The translations under genes were made by a program, and so were the position numbers. From Aeoliella mucimassa (GTDB taxonomy: Bacteria > Planctomycetota > Planctomycetia > Pirellulales > Lacipirellulaceae), in assembly GCF_007748035.1 (NCBI RefSeq), contig NZ_CP036278.1, positions 3,348,001 through 3,412,000 on the forward strand: 64,000 nt of DNA, in the 5' to 3' direction. Below are positions 15,712-24,389 of this stretch, in pieces (position 1 is the stretch's first letter; each line of letters begins with the position of its first letter). The notes under the pieces were generated by a model. The model saw only the letters and a list, made by a program, of their open reading frames with translations, was not told the origin of the DNA and did no database searches.

Positions 15712-18420
15712 ATGACGAGGTTATTGGCTTGGCTAGCACTGGCTGCTTTCACATGCGTGACGAGTAATTCAGCATTGGCTGTAATCGTCGCCAGCGACCA
15801 TTTTACAGCAGAGGGTGGCGGCATTGGTTTTGCTGCCGCCGACGACTGGGGCAACTTAAGTAATGGAGTAAGCACTACCGAGGTCGCTAGTCCCGCGTTC
15901 CGGGCACTCGATCCGCCTATTGATGCTGTAGGCCTCTCTTCCGGCTCCGTTTATGTATCATTCGATTTCGCCAGCAACCAAGCAGTGAACTGGGGCGGTT
16001 TGGCCTTCTTCGAAGGCATCGACGGCGGCGACGAAACCCTCTTCGTCGGCATGCCAAATGGCCGACAGAACTTCGGCATCGATCTTAAGGGCGGACAAGG
16101 CGTGCTCGACTCCGGCGTACCCATTGATGGCCAAATGCACCGAATTGTGATGCAAATTGAGTTTGGCGCCAGCAACGATACCTATCGGATGTGGGTCGAT
16201 AATCTCAACCAGTCTCTCCCTAATAACGAAATCACCCTCGATGGGTTTGTGGTAGATGATGCTTGGCAATCGGTTCGCGTTGCTTCCGACACCGGGGCCG
16301 GAACTTTTGTAACTGTCGACAATCTGGTAATCGCCGATTCGGCAGCCAGTGCAGGTTTAACTTCGGCCACCAATGCTTCGCTCACCATTAATCGCTCGAC
16401 TGGCGAGATTTCGCTGGCGAGCAGCTCCAGCCTATCGAATGTTGTTGGTTATACCCTACGTTCTGGAGTTGGAGCTTTTGATCAAGCTGCCTGGACCACG
16501 ATCGATGGACGCGACGCGACCGATGCTACTCCGGCAGGCGATGGTAGCGTCGATAACGACGACTGGGACGTCTTGAGTCCTGCGGATAGTAGCACAGTGC
16601 TCAGCGAAAGCACGGTTGACACGACTCCTGGTGATGGACTGACACTCACCTCTTCGGCACTTAGCCTGGGAAATGCCTGGCAGCCGAGCCCTTACGAGGA
16701 TGTATTTGCGACTCTTCTTATCGACAACAATGGCACCATTACCCCCATGGGGGTGAATGTGTCGTACACCGGATCTGAAATCATCGCTGGCGACCTTGAC
16801 GCAGATGGTGACATCGATCTCGACGACTGGAGTTCCTTCAAAGCTGGTCAAGGCACGGTAAGCAACGCGATGACCACGCTCGAAGCCTATCGCCTCGGCG
16901 ATATGGACGGCAACCGTGTTCACAATCTTGACGACTTCGACCTGTTTGCCGAAGCGTTTGACACCGCGAATGGTGCTGGCTCCTTTGCTGCGGCAGTCTC
17001 TGGAGTACCAGAACCCTCGTCGATTGCTCTGCTAGGCATTTGTGCTGGCCTAGTTCTCGGCATTCGTCGCCGCAGTGCCATCATCGCTTCGATGGTAGCA
17101 GTGACTCTTACCTTGATTGGTCTTAGCTCTTCGGCCCAAGCGGTGATTTATGCTTCGGACGACTTCGAAGCTGATGGCTCTGGTACAGGTTGGGCGATTG
17201 GTGACATCTGGGAAACTCGCGACGCAGGTGGATTCCTCTCGACCTACGCCAATGGTGGTGGCAACACTTTCAGCAGTCGCAACTTTGCTACCCCTATCGA
17301 TGCCCAAAACTCGCTTACTTACATTCGCTTTGACTATCGTCAAGAAGAAGGTAACGGCGACAACTGGGGCGGTTTCGCTTTCTTCGAAGGACTCGACGCC
17401 AGTGCCGACGAATCCTATTTTGCCGGAGCCAACCCTGGCGGCACGAACAACTACGGTTTTGATGTGAAAGGAAGCGGTGGGCTTCTCGACTCGCTGATCT
17501 CCTTCAATGCTCAAAATCATACGGTTATAGGTTCGATCGACCAAACCGGTGCTGACACGATCTACAAAATCTGGATCGACAACTTCGATGTGAACTCTCC
17601 CAACAACACGGTGACTGTTGCCGGTCAGAACGCCATCGATGCCCCGTGGCAGTCCCTCCGTTTCAGCGGCGGCGGCGCTCATGAGATTGCTGACAACCTG
17701 CTGATCACCGATGGTGCTGAGGAAAGCTTGATTTTCGATGCTCCTCTGCTGGAAACTTTGAACCTGCTTGTGAATAAGGCGACCGGTGAGGTAACCATCG
17801 AGAACAACACCGGCGGTAGCGTGAATCTCAGTGCCTACTCGATCTCCAGTGCTTCGGGCTCGCTCGACACCGGTGCGACGGTCGGTGACTTCAATGCGGA
17901 TGGATCGGTCGATCTCGCTGACTATACGGTCTGGCGAGATAACCTCGGCGGTGATTCCTCCGTGCTGAATGGCAATGGTTCGGGCAGTTCGATTGTCACC
18001 CGAACCGACTACAACATCTGGAAAGCAAACTTTGGTGGTGTCGACACCGGCGGCGAAGGCTGGGACAGCCTGGCTGATCGCGATACTCCCGTGGCTGGCT
18101 TCCCTCAGAGCGCCGGTGATGGCACAGGCTGGGAAACCGGCGATGGTGCCAGCTTGTTCGAATTGGAAGAGTATCGACTCATTGGTGAATCCACCATGTC
18201 GACGACTCCTATTTCGCTCGGTGCCGCCTACGCGGGCGGTGTTGATGGTCCCAACGACTTGTCCTTCTCATATCGCAGTGGTGGCGAGATCCTGTACGGT
18301 TCGATCCGATACACCACCACAGTTCCGACTTTGAGTACGGCCAACGTACCCGAGCCGAGCACACTAGCCTTGCTAGTATTGGCCGGAGCCACCTTGCTGA
18401 TCGCCAAGCGATCAGCCTGA
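15712..18420 (+). CDS. Double PEP-CTERM protein: two complete secreted units fused in one frame
   Basis: The 902-residue protein holds two homologous secreted units. Unit 1 has a signal peptide (LLAWLALAAFTCVTSNSALA), a LamG-like domain (DHFTAEGGGIGF, NWGGLAFFEGIDGGDETLF), a dockerin-like segment (AGDLDADGDIDLDDWSSFK) and a PEP-CTERM anchor starting at P433 with tail RRRS. Directly after it comes a second signal peptide (MVAVTLTLIGLSSSAQA, cleavage near residue 477), a related LamG-like domain, another dockerin-like segment (GDFNADGSVDLADYTVWRD) and a terminal VPEPSTLALLVLAGATLL (P880). No stop codon or ribosome site separates the units. The RRR tail of the first anchor doubles as the positive n-region of the next signal. 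The start follows AGGAG. Expected fate: export, signal peptidase cleavage and exosortase sorting at both PEP sites. Confidence 0.88.
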   Translation: MTRLLAWLALAAFTCVTSNSALAVIVASDHFTAEGGGIGFAAADDWGNLSNGVSTTEVASPAFRALDPPIDAVGLSSGSVYVSFDFASNQAVNWGGLAFFEGIDGGDETLFVGMPNGRQNFGIDLKGGQGVLDSGVPIDGQMHRIVMQIEFGASNDTYRMWVDNLNQSLPNNEITLDGFVVDDAWQSVRVASDTGAGTFVTVDNLVIADSAASAGLTSATNASLTINRSTGEISLASSSSLSNVVGYTLRSGVGAFDQAAWTTIDGRDATDATPAGDGSVDNDDWDVLSPADSSTVLSESTVDTTPGDGLTLTSSALSLGNAWQPSPYEDVFATLLIDNNGTITPMGVNVSYTGSEIIAGDLDADGDIDLDDWSSFKAGQGTVSNAMTTLEAYRLGDMDGNRVHNLDDFDLFAEAFDTANGAGSFAAAVSGVPEPSSIALLGICAGLVLGIRRRSAIIASMVAVTLTLIGLSSSAQAVIYASDDFEADGSGTGWAIGDIWETRDAGGFLSTYANGGGNTFSSRNFATPIDAQNSLTYIRFDYRQEEGNGDNWGGFAFFEGLDASADESYFAGANPGGTNNYGFDVKGSGGLLDSLISFNAQNHTVIGSIDQTGADTIYKIWIDNFDVNSPNNTVTVAGQNAIDAPWQSLRFSGGGAHEIADNLLITDGAEESLIFDAPLLETLNLLVNKATGEVTIENNTGGSVNLSAYSISSASGSLDTGATVGDFNADGSVDLADYTVWRDNLGGDSSVLNGNGSGSSIVTRTDYNIWKANFGGVDTGGEGWDSLADRDTPVAGFPQSAGDGTGWETGDGASLFELEEYRLIGESTMSTTPISLGAAYAGGVDGPNDLSFSYRSGGEILYGSIRYTTTVPTLSTANVPEPSTLALLVLAGATLLIAKRSA

Positions 18421-18434
18421 TGCTCCGACAGGTG

Positions 18435-18473
18435 TCCGGTGGCTACGCGTTGGGCAGTCGCGTAGTCACCGGA
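18435..18473 (+). terminator. 15-bp hairpin after the double PEP-CTERM gene, terminator-like
   Basis: TCCGGTGGCTACGCG (18435-18449) pairs with CGCGTAGTCACCGGA (18459-18473) with one G-U pair and a 9-nt loop. Only ACCACTTTTGC follows, so it may be a partial terminator or an mRNA-stabilising element before the DUF1559 gene. Confidence 0.5.
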
Positions 18474-18526
18474 ACCACTTTTGCAACCGATATTGCTCAT
18501 CTAATTACCACAAGGAACGGAAAGAT

Positions 18527-19612
18527 ATGAACTGTCTCATTCGTAGCGACTGGCATACTCGCTTCCACGGCAAGGATTGTCGATCTACTCATTCGTCCAA
18601 AGCTTTTACGCTCGTTGAACTGCTGGTGGTGATTGCCATCATCGGCATTCTGGTCGCCCTGCTCTTGCCGGCCGTGCAATCGGCTCGCGAAGCAGCCCGC
18701 CGTGCCGAGTGCAAAAACAAGCTGAAGCAACTCGGGCTGGCCGCCATCAACCATCACGACGTACAGGGGCATTTCCCCACCGGCGGTTGGGGATGGCGTT
18801 ACGCTGGCGATGCCGACGGAGGATACGGAGAGAAGCAGCCAGGCGGCTGGTACTTCAACATCCTCGAGTACTGCGAGAATGGCCAAATTCGCGACATGGC
18901 CAGCGATGGCGACTATAGCACTGTAAGCGCCAATCAAAAGGCATTGGCCAAGCAACGCATCGAAACGACCGTCGACCTGTTTATCTGCCCTTCGCGTCGT
19001 GGAGGGGGAGTGTATCCCTACATCCGCACCGATGGCAGCGAGTACTACAATGCCGACCGTCCTGAAGTCCTGGGACGCAACGACTTCGCAGCCAACTCTG
19101 GGAGTCTCTTCCCTGGATCTATCTGGGAAGGTCCTCGCCAACGCGGTTCGATGATGCCCGCTGTTCCGGAATATACGAATTTCACGACCTATTCCACTAC
19201 TCAAGGTTACTACACTACCCGCGGTAATGGGGTTGTGCTTGGGCTTAGCGAAGTTCGTATGGCGCAGATCACCGATGGCTCGTCGCAGGTACTCTTGATT
19301 GGCGAAAAACACATCCCCTATGGCGAGTACGACACCGGAACCTTTCCCGGTAACGACCAAGGTTGGGATCTCGGCTTCGACACCGACGTGAATCGCTGGA
19401 CGAAGTTCCCTCCACTGTCCGATTCGGTTGACTTCCCCAGCAACATCACCGGCGATAATCGCGTTTCGATTTTCGGTAGTGCTCATCCAGCGGGATGCCA
19501 ATTCGTACTGTGTGATGGATCGGTCCATACAATTACGTATGATGTCGATCCGGTGACCTATGCCCGCTTGGGTTCGATTGCCGACGGCGAGATTCTGCCT
19601 AGCGATTTCTAA
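18527..19612 (+). CDS. DUF1559 protein with prepilin-type N-terminus
   Basis: The 361-residue protein belongs to the planctomycete DUF1559 family (also called SBP_bac_10). After a 26-residue leader it has the type IV prepilin cleavage and helix segment AFTLVELLVVIAIIGILVA, followed by LLPAVQSAREAARRAECKNK. The body contains the family blocks QITDGSSQVLLIGEKH and, near the end, the H-x9-DG signature (HPAGCQFVLCDGSVH). These proteins are thought to be envelope pseudopilins and often neighbour secreted-enzyme or PEP-CTERM genes; their precise role is unknown. The ATG follows AAGGAACGGAAAG. It lies between two PEP-CTERM genes and may be co-transcribed with them. Confidence 0.93.
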   Translation: MNCLIRSDWHTRFHGKDCRSTHSSKAFTLVELLVVIAIIGILVALLLPAVQSAREAARRAECKNKLKQLGLAAINHHDVQGHFPTGGWGWRYAGDADGGYGEKQPGGWYFNILEYCENGQIRDMASDGDYSTVSANQKALAKQRIETTVDLFICPSRRGGGVYPYIRTDGSEYYNADRPEVLGRNDFAANSGSLFPGSIWEGPRQRGSMMPAVPEYTNFTTYSTTQGYYTTRGNGVVLGLSEVRMAQITDGSSQVLLIGEKHIPYGEYDTGTFPGNDQGWDLGFDTDVNRWTKFPPLSDSVDFPSNITGDNRVSIFGSAHPAGCQFVLCDGSVHTITYDVDPVTYARLGSIADGEILPSDF

Positions 19613-19799
19613 TGTCACCGATCGTTCCTCTGGTATTCGTACGCATGAGTAACAAGCACTTGCAACGAGAATCGTATTGAGATGCAATCGAACACCTTGT
19701 AGTCAAGTAAAGACATAAGCAGAGAGCATTAGCACCGAGGCGCGTACTGTTAGTGATCACCTTTGATGATTTGCCTTTTCAACTTTGGAGTAATGTCTC

Positions 19800-20528
19800 A
19801 TGAAATCAACGAGTCGATACCTTTTTCTTTTGTTCACAGCGGTAACGCTCGCCGCCGCTGCGCCTGCCTCGGCCGATTTGGTTGCCGCAGATGATTTTGA
19901 TGATGCCGATGCCACTCTCCTCGACGGTAAAGCTGCCGACGTTGGAGGTAATTGGCGTGTTACCCAAGGGGGCGACAGCCTTGCTGTGCAAGGGGGAGCG
20001 CTCGATACCACTGGTGGTGGTCGCACCGCGTACCTCGATTTCGCTGAAGGCAAGGTCCTCGGCGCAGGCGAACTGCTGACCATGGAAGTCACGACGCTTA
20101 GTCCTTCAGGCAACAATTTCTTCAGCGGTGGATACGCAGGTTTCTCCTTCTTTCAGGGGGACGATGGTTCCGAAGTCATGTTCATCGGCGATACCGGCGG
20201 TGGAGAATTCTGGGGAATCGATCAGGCGGTTGTTGGTTCCACCACTCTCTCCAGCAACAACGATCCCGAAGCCACTGCCGTGTTCACCTACGCTTTCGAC
20301 TCTGGGGATTACTCGCTGTCGATCGACGGAGTTACCGAACTTTCGGGCACCGGTACCCCGAACCTGGCGGTCGATCGTTTCCGCTTCGTCAACGGCAACG
20401 GGGGCGACCTGATCATGGACTCGCTCTCGGTCGATATCTCGACTCAAGTTCCCGAGCCAGCGTCGGTTTGCCTGCTGGCAGTCGCAGCAGCTGGACTGGC
20501 ATTTGCCGCCAAGCGTCGAGCTGCTTGA
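19800..20528 (+). CDS. Small PEP-CTERM protein with LamG-like domain
   Basis: The 242-residue protein has a signal peptide (LFLLFTAVTLAAAAPASA), a single LamG-like beta-sandwich domain (DDFDDADATLLDG, YAGFSFFQGDDGSEVMFIGD) resembling those of the double protein upstream, and a terminal VPEPASVCLLAVAAAGLAF anchor followed by AAKRRAA. It lacks a dockerin segment. Exosortase processing and anchoring to the envelope or exopolysaccharide is expected from the family. The start follows TTGGAG at 19784. A strong terminator follows at 20559-20601. Confidence 0.9.
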   Translation: MKSTSRYLFLLFTAVTLAAAAPASADLVAADDFDDADATLLDGKAADVGGNWRVTQGGDSLAVQGGALDTTGGGRTAYLDFAEGKVLGAGELLTMEVTTLSPSGNNFFSGGYAGFSFFQGDDGSEVMFIGDTGGGEFWGIDQAVVGSTTLSSNNDPEATAVFTYAFDSGDYSLSIDGVTELSGTGTPNLAVDRFRFVNGNGGDLIMDSLSVDISTQVPEPASVCLLAVAAAGLAFAAKRRAA

Positions 20529-20558
20529 TCGACTCCGTTGACTGACACACAACTTTCG

Positions 20559-20601
20559 CAGCCTCGCCATCCTCCCCAGGTTGGCGAGGCTGTTTTCGTT
20601 T
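20559..20601 (+). terminator. Intrinsic terminator after the small PEP-CTERM gene
   Basis: CAGCCTCGCCA (20559-20569) pairs perfectly with TGGCGAGGCTG (20582-20592), followed by TTTTCGTTT. This is a textbook rho-independent terminator 31 bp after the stop codon. Confidence 0.92.
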
Positions 20602-20643
20602 ACGGAATTCACTATTCCCGCCCGCCAGATGTGCGACTTATTG

Positions 20644-21190
20644 GCAATAGATTCCCAATGTTCCCACCGATGGGAAAATTGAATCGGCGTGCACTCTACA
20701 AAACCAGGGGGTTTCGCTCTCGAATAGATTCCCATTTCCCAAAACGCATCGAGTGGGAATCTATTTTCGCGGTGGGAATCAATCGTAAGTCGTTGGTGAA
20801 CAATAAGTTGCATTAACACCTCCACGATAGTTACCCAAAATAGATTCCCACCCATGGGAAACTATTTTGGAGGGAAGTTGGGATTCAGGGGGCGGGGATT
20901 TCGGACTGCGTATTGGAAATTGCGGGATGGTGTAATGTTATCTGAAGGAGCTTCCAGCGACTGAAAGATCTGGCCTACTGGTGACAGCTTAAAGCCTGCA
21001 GCTCTGACAACCGCGCAGCAGCGAGCCCCACGCAAGCAACTATGCGGCTGCGCGTCGATGCTGTCATTCGATAGAACTCACCGTCGGCTACCCCATTCCA
21101 TCCTCCAATAACGAACAACTGACAATACCAAACGGACGATACACCACCTGTTCATTAGATCACATGCAGTGGCCAATTACCACTAAATAG
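20644..21190 (+). repeat. Dispersed multi-hairpin intergenic repeat, copy 1 (uninterrupted)
   Basis: The first 227 bp carry three hairpins built on the motif AATAGATTCCCA and its complement: 20657-20666/20671-20680, 20723-20734/20754-20765 and 20835-20850/20855-20870. The same array occurs at 46385-46611 with about 85% identity by hand alignment. Similarity continues in blocks (GGAGCTTCCAGCGAC at 20947; CCGCGCAGCAGCGA near 21009; TTCATTAGA near 21152) to about 21190. Both copies lie between convergent genes. I see no open frame. Confidence 0.8.
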
Positions 21191-21285
21191 TCACTAGATT
21201 TTTATCCAGAAATCTCATCGTCCGGCCCCATTTCCTGCACGGAACATAGATCGGTAACTGACGATCGCGACTAGTTGAACAGAGC

Positions 21286-22584
21286 TTAGTTAGAGACCGG
21301 TTCTACGCAAATCACCTGTGATAAGCTGCGAATGTAAATTCGCTTCCCCACGTAGGCAGGCGTGGCGTAGACTCGCTGGCCGAGGTCGATGGTGGCCAGC
21401 TCTTCGAAATCGCGTCCCATGTTCAACACCCGCAAGACGCCCGCGAGATCGAACAGGAACACACGATCTCCGACTAAGATAGGAGAGCTGGTAAATCCCT
21501 GATTGAACTCATGTTCCCAGACAACTTCGCCCGTTTTCAGGTCGAGGCAACTCACCACTCCAAAGGCGGTTGGTATCAACAACCATTCGTCGTTGGCCAC
21601 GGGACTTGTAGCATCTGGCAAGGCATCGCTGTATTGCCAGAGGATGCGAGGTGTAGAATCGGTCGCTGGCAGTTCGATGGCCGAACCGTCGGTCATGTCG
21701 TTGCCAACAAATAACACCCCTCCACCATAGGCAGGAGAAGCAGCCACTTCCGCATCGAGACATTCCAAATGCCAAAGATGCTTACCATCTTCAGGAGCAT
21801 AGCCATCGACCGACTTACAGTTCGTTAGAACAAGTTCCCTCCGCCCTTGATGCTCGATAAGAATCGGCGAGGTCCAAGAGATTTCGTTACGATCCACTTC
21901 CCAGGCAATCTCGCCCGATGCCAAATTGATTGCCAGAAGCTTCGAATGCTCCCATTGATCGAACTGCACAAACAATAGCTCACCATAACACAACAGCGAC
22001 GACGCATGGCCATAGTGATTGTCGGGCACGCCCAAGCTCTTGGCCCACTTTCGGGTACCGTCGAAATCGCAGCACACAAGCTCGCCAGTAGCAAAAATGG
22101 CCGCTACGTAGTGGCCATTAGTCGCTGGCGTAGGAGCCGCAAAACCGGTTTCTTGGAGTACGTTGGGGAGTTCTTCGGTTGGATCATCACTCCCCAACAG
22201 CTCCACATCATGCTGCCAGAGCAATGCACCAGTGTCGGCATTCAAGCAGTAAACCTGACGGGTATCGTCGTCGGCCCCCGTTAGAAATACCTTTTGCTCC
22301 CACACCACCGGCGAGCTCATGCCATGCTTTGGGAGTTCGATGCTCCATTTGACTCCTTTCCCTTCAGCGACATCCCAGTCGATCGGAGGAGTCGCCGTAG
22401 GAGCCCGCCCAAGCCCATCTGGCCCGCGAAAGTTGGGCCAGTTTTGCAGCACTTGGTCACGAGAAATGGTGGGAACCGGTTCCGACACTTCCTGGCCGGA
22501 TGGCATTTCTTGAGGGGAGCAGCCAAGCAACACGCCGGTAAACAGAGTGATTCCCCACAACAACTGACAGCGCACCCGTCGCAT
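21286..22584 (-). CDS. PQQ-like beta-propeller lipoprotein
   Basis: The 432-residue protein has a lipoprotein signal with lipobox LLGC (WGITLFTGVLLGCSPQEM) and then a seven- or eight-bladed PQQ-like (quinoprotein-type) propeller. Repeated blade ends include VYCLNADTGALLWQHDVEL, LLAINLASGEIAWEVD and VVSCLDLKTGEVVWEHEF, and the segment WPNFRGPDGLGRA is typical of planctomycete members. No catalytic dehydrogenase residues are evident, so it is probably a scaffold or binding protein at the outer face of a membrane. It lies 25 bp downstream of a related, frameshifted gene on the same strand. Confidence 0.88.
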   Translation of the reverse strand: MRRVRCQLLWGITLFTGVLLGCSPQEMPSGQEVSEPVPTISRDQVLQNWPNFRGPDGLGRAPTATPPIDWDVAEGKGVKWSIELPKHGMSSPVVWEQKVFLTGADDDTRQVYCLNADTGALLWQHDVELLGSDDPTEELPNVLQETGFAAPTPATNGHYVAAIFATGELVCCDFDGTRKWAKSLGVPDNHYGHASSLLCYGELLFVQFDQWEHSKLLAINLASGEIAWEVDRNEISWTSPILIEHQGRRELVLTNCKSVDGYAPEDGKHLWHLECLDAEVAASPAYGGGVLFVGNDMTDGSAIELPATDSTPRILWQYSDALPDATSPVANDEWLLIPTAFGVVSCLDLKTGEVVWEHEFNQGFTSSPILVGDRVFLFDLAGVLRVLNMGRDFEELATIDLGQRVYATPAYVGKRIYIRSLSQVICVEPVSN

Positions 22585-22609
22585 CGGCTCGTTCCTTCAC
22601 AGCTCGTGA

Positions 22610-24000
22610 TTACTCAGCTACACGCACGCATTTCAATTCGCTTTGGTCGCGGATCAGCAACTTGCCATCCGCCAGCGCGAGAGGTGCCCAGTTTTGCGAA
22701 CGCCCCCCTCCTCTTCCGCCGAAACCTCCGCCAGAGCTTCCCCCACCGAGCATTTCGGCCGCTGCTAGCTGCTTAAACTCCTTGGGATCGGGATCGATCA
22801 GATAAAGCGTTTGCGATCCATCGGTAGCGAGTATGACTCCATCAACCAGTATCATGCTTCCCTTGTCGAAATTGGGTCTTCGTTTCGTCTTCCACATGAT
22901 ATTGCCATCCATGTCCATACAAACAAGTCCATCCCGGCGACTGTTTGTGCCGTACTGGGCATAAAAGTATCCATCGTGCAGGATCGGCGGTTTCGTTTGA
23001 TCACCAAACTCTTCGGTGGTAAATAGTCCACTCGTCTGATAGGAACCATCGTCCTGCTTATCGACATGAATCATCGTGGCCCCCAGTTCGTACCCACCCA
23101 CGACGAGCACCCGATTTTCTCCCGCATCCACCGCACTTGGCACAGGAATATGGCAGTGCCACTTCTCGTATTGCCAGAGAATCGCCCCCGACTTTGGATG
23201 CATGCCAACGATCTTGCCCATTTCGTTTTCGTCAGGGCTTGTTCGCCGGAATGGATTGGTGGACGGGGTTACCATCACCACATGGTCTTCACCGTCGATG
23301 TGAACGATACTGGGGCTCACGTACCCGACGTAGCCAAGCGAGGGGGTCTTCCACGCAATCTCTCCTGTGAGCTTGTGGTAAGCGACAACGCCTGCTTCGG
23401 GGGCTTGCGAGGCAACGATCAGCAAGTCGCCATACACCAAGGGATTCTGCGTAATCGCCCAAATCGGAAACCGGCTGGCGGGTCCCGGACCACGCGGATA
23501 GCCTTCGCCAAGTTCGCCACCGAAGTCGGTCCAGATGTTCTTGTTCCACACTGGCAGGTGGGTGGTGAGATCGACGCAATAGAGATCTCCATTGTGCCCG
23601 CAGGTATAGATATAGTTGCCATCGACCGTCGGTACGCTCCGAGAACCAGGGAAACTAACCGATCCTGGGGCCTCGTAAGAGAAGGTCCACCGTTCTTCCC
23701 CGGTTGCGAATGAGAAGCAGCGAGCGTATCCCCTACTTCATCGTCACGATCGAGCAAGTAGACTTTGCCATCACTCACGACTGGGCCGCCGAAACCAGGC
23801 TCGACCTTGGCGGTCCACACAACCTCAGGGCCAGTTTCGGGCCACGATCGCAGGATGCCAGTTTCGGAAGAGGTAGAATCTCGGTTCGGCCCCAAATACT
23901 GCGGCCATTCCTCGGCTCGCACATTGTAGGCAACGAACAGAACAGCAATCGTTGCCAATCGTATCACGTGTTTCATTGTTCCTGGCTTTCTCGTTCTCAC
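22610..24000 (-). pseudogene. PQQ-like beta-propeller protein, disrupted by a one-base frameshift
   Basis: The gene begins at about 23976 (MKHVIRLATIAVLFVAYNVR, a signal peptide; an ATG at 24000 is also in frame) and encodes AEEWPQYLGPNRDSTSSETG and KVYLLDRDDEVGDTL. At about 23720-23724 the frame shifts: the other frame reads RCFSFATGEERWTFSYEA, exactly the expected continuation of a blade, and stays open through CVRVAE to the stop at 22610. One missing base explains everything. Without the shift the product would be a secreted propeller of about 460 residues and paralogue of the lipoprotein just downstream. Either a recent mutation or a sequence error is possible. Glycine-rich GGGSSGGGFGGRGGGR near the end is a linker. 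Confidence 0.85.
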
Positions 24001-24134
24001 TTACTAGGTGAAGGCGCAGACCATCCTCTGAGGATGAAACCCGCCATCCCCCCGGTGGTTTCGCAACTTGCGCAACAACGCAAAACGGTTTTCGCCGCGC
24101 AAGCGACGGAGACAAGTACCGCTCATCCGCTGAC

Positions 24135-24362
24135 TTACATGCGGTAGCCAGGCTTCTTGTAGAGTTCTCCCTCTCCATGGAGAATATCGGTGTCATATAC
24201 TTTTTGCTTCCAGTCCTTGGAACTCACCTCCTCCATAGCGACCGATATCGACTCCTCTCCATACCCCAGAGTCGCCATCACCGCTTCGGTAATCTGATTC
24301 GCCAAGTCGGTTTTCTGTTGCTCCGATTTTCCGGGCCAGAGTTTGACTATCACGTGTGGCAT
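24135..24362 (-). CDS. Tautomerase family protein, PptA/4-oxalocrotonate tautomerase-like
   Basis: The 75-residue protein begins [17 protein letters not shown], placing the catalytic Pro2 directly after the initiator Met, and continues with the family pattern ([20 protein letters not shown]). It resembles E. coli PptA and other small tautomerases that act as oligomers on keto-enol substrates. The true substrate is unknown. It follows the hydrolase gene by 27 bp and is the most distal gene of the minus-strand cluster. Confidence 0.9.
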   Translation of the reverse strand: MPHVIVKLWPGKSEQQKTDLANQITEAVMATLGYGEESISVAMEEVSSKDWKQKVYDTDILHGEGELYKKPGYRM

Positions 24363-24389
24363 TTCGACCTCCGATAGTTTTCAATCTGT

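Noticed and set aside
18497-19687. A 396-codon open frame on the minus strand
   Set aside because: Fully antisense to the DUF1559 gene with its unmistakable prepilin segment and terminal signature.
20644-20870. CRISPR-like array or integron attC sites
   Set aside because: The repeated motif occurs in both orientations with irregular spacing as hairpin arms. There are no regular spacers, no cas genes and no integrase.
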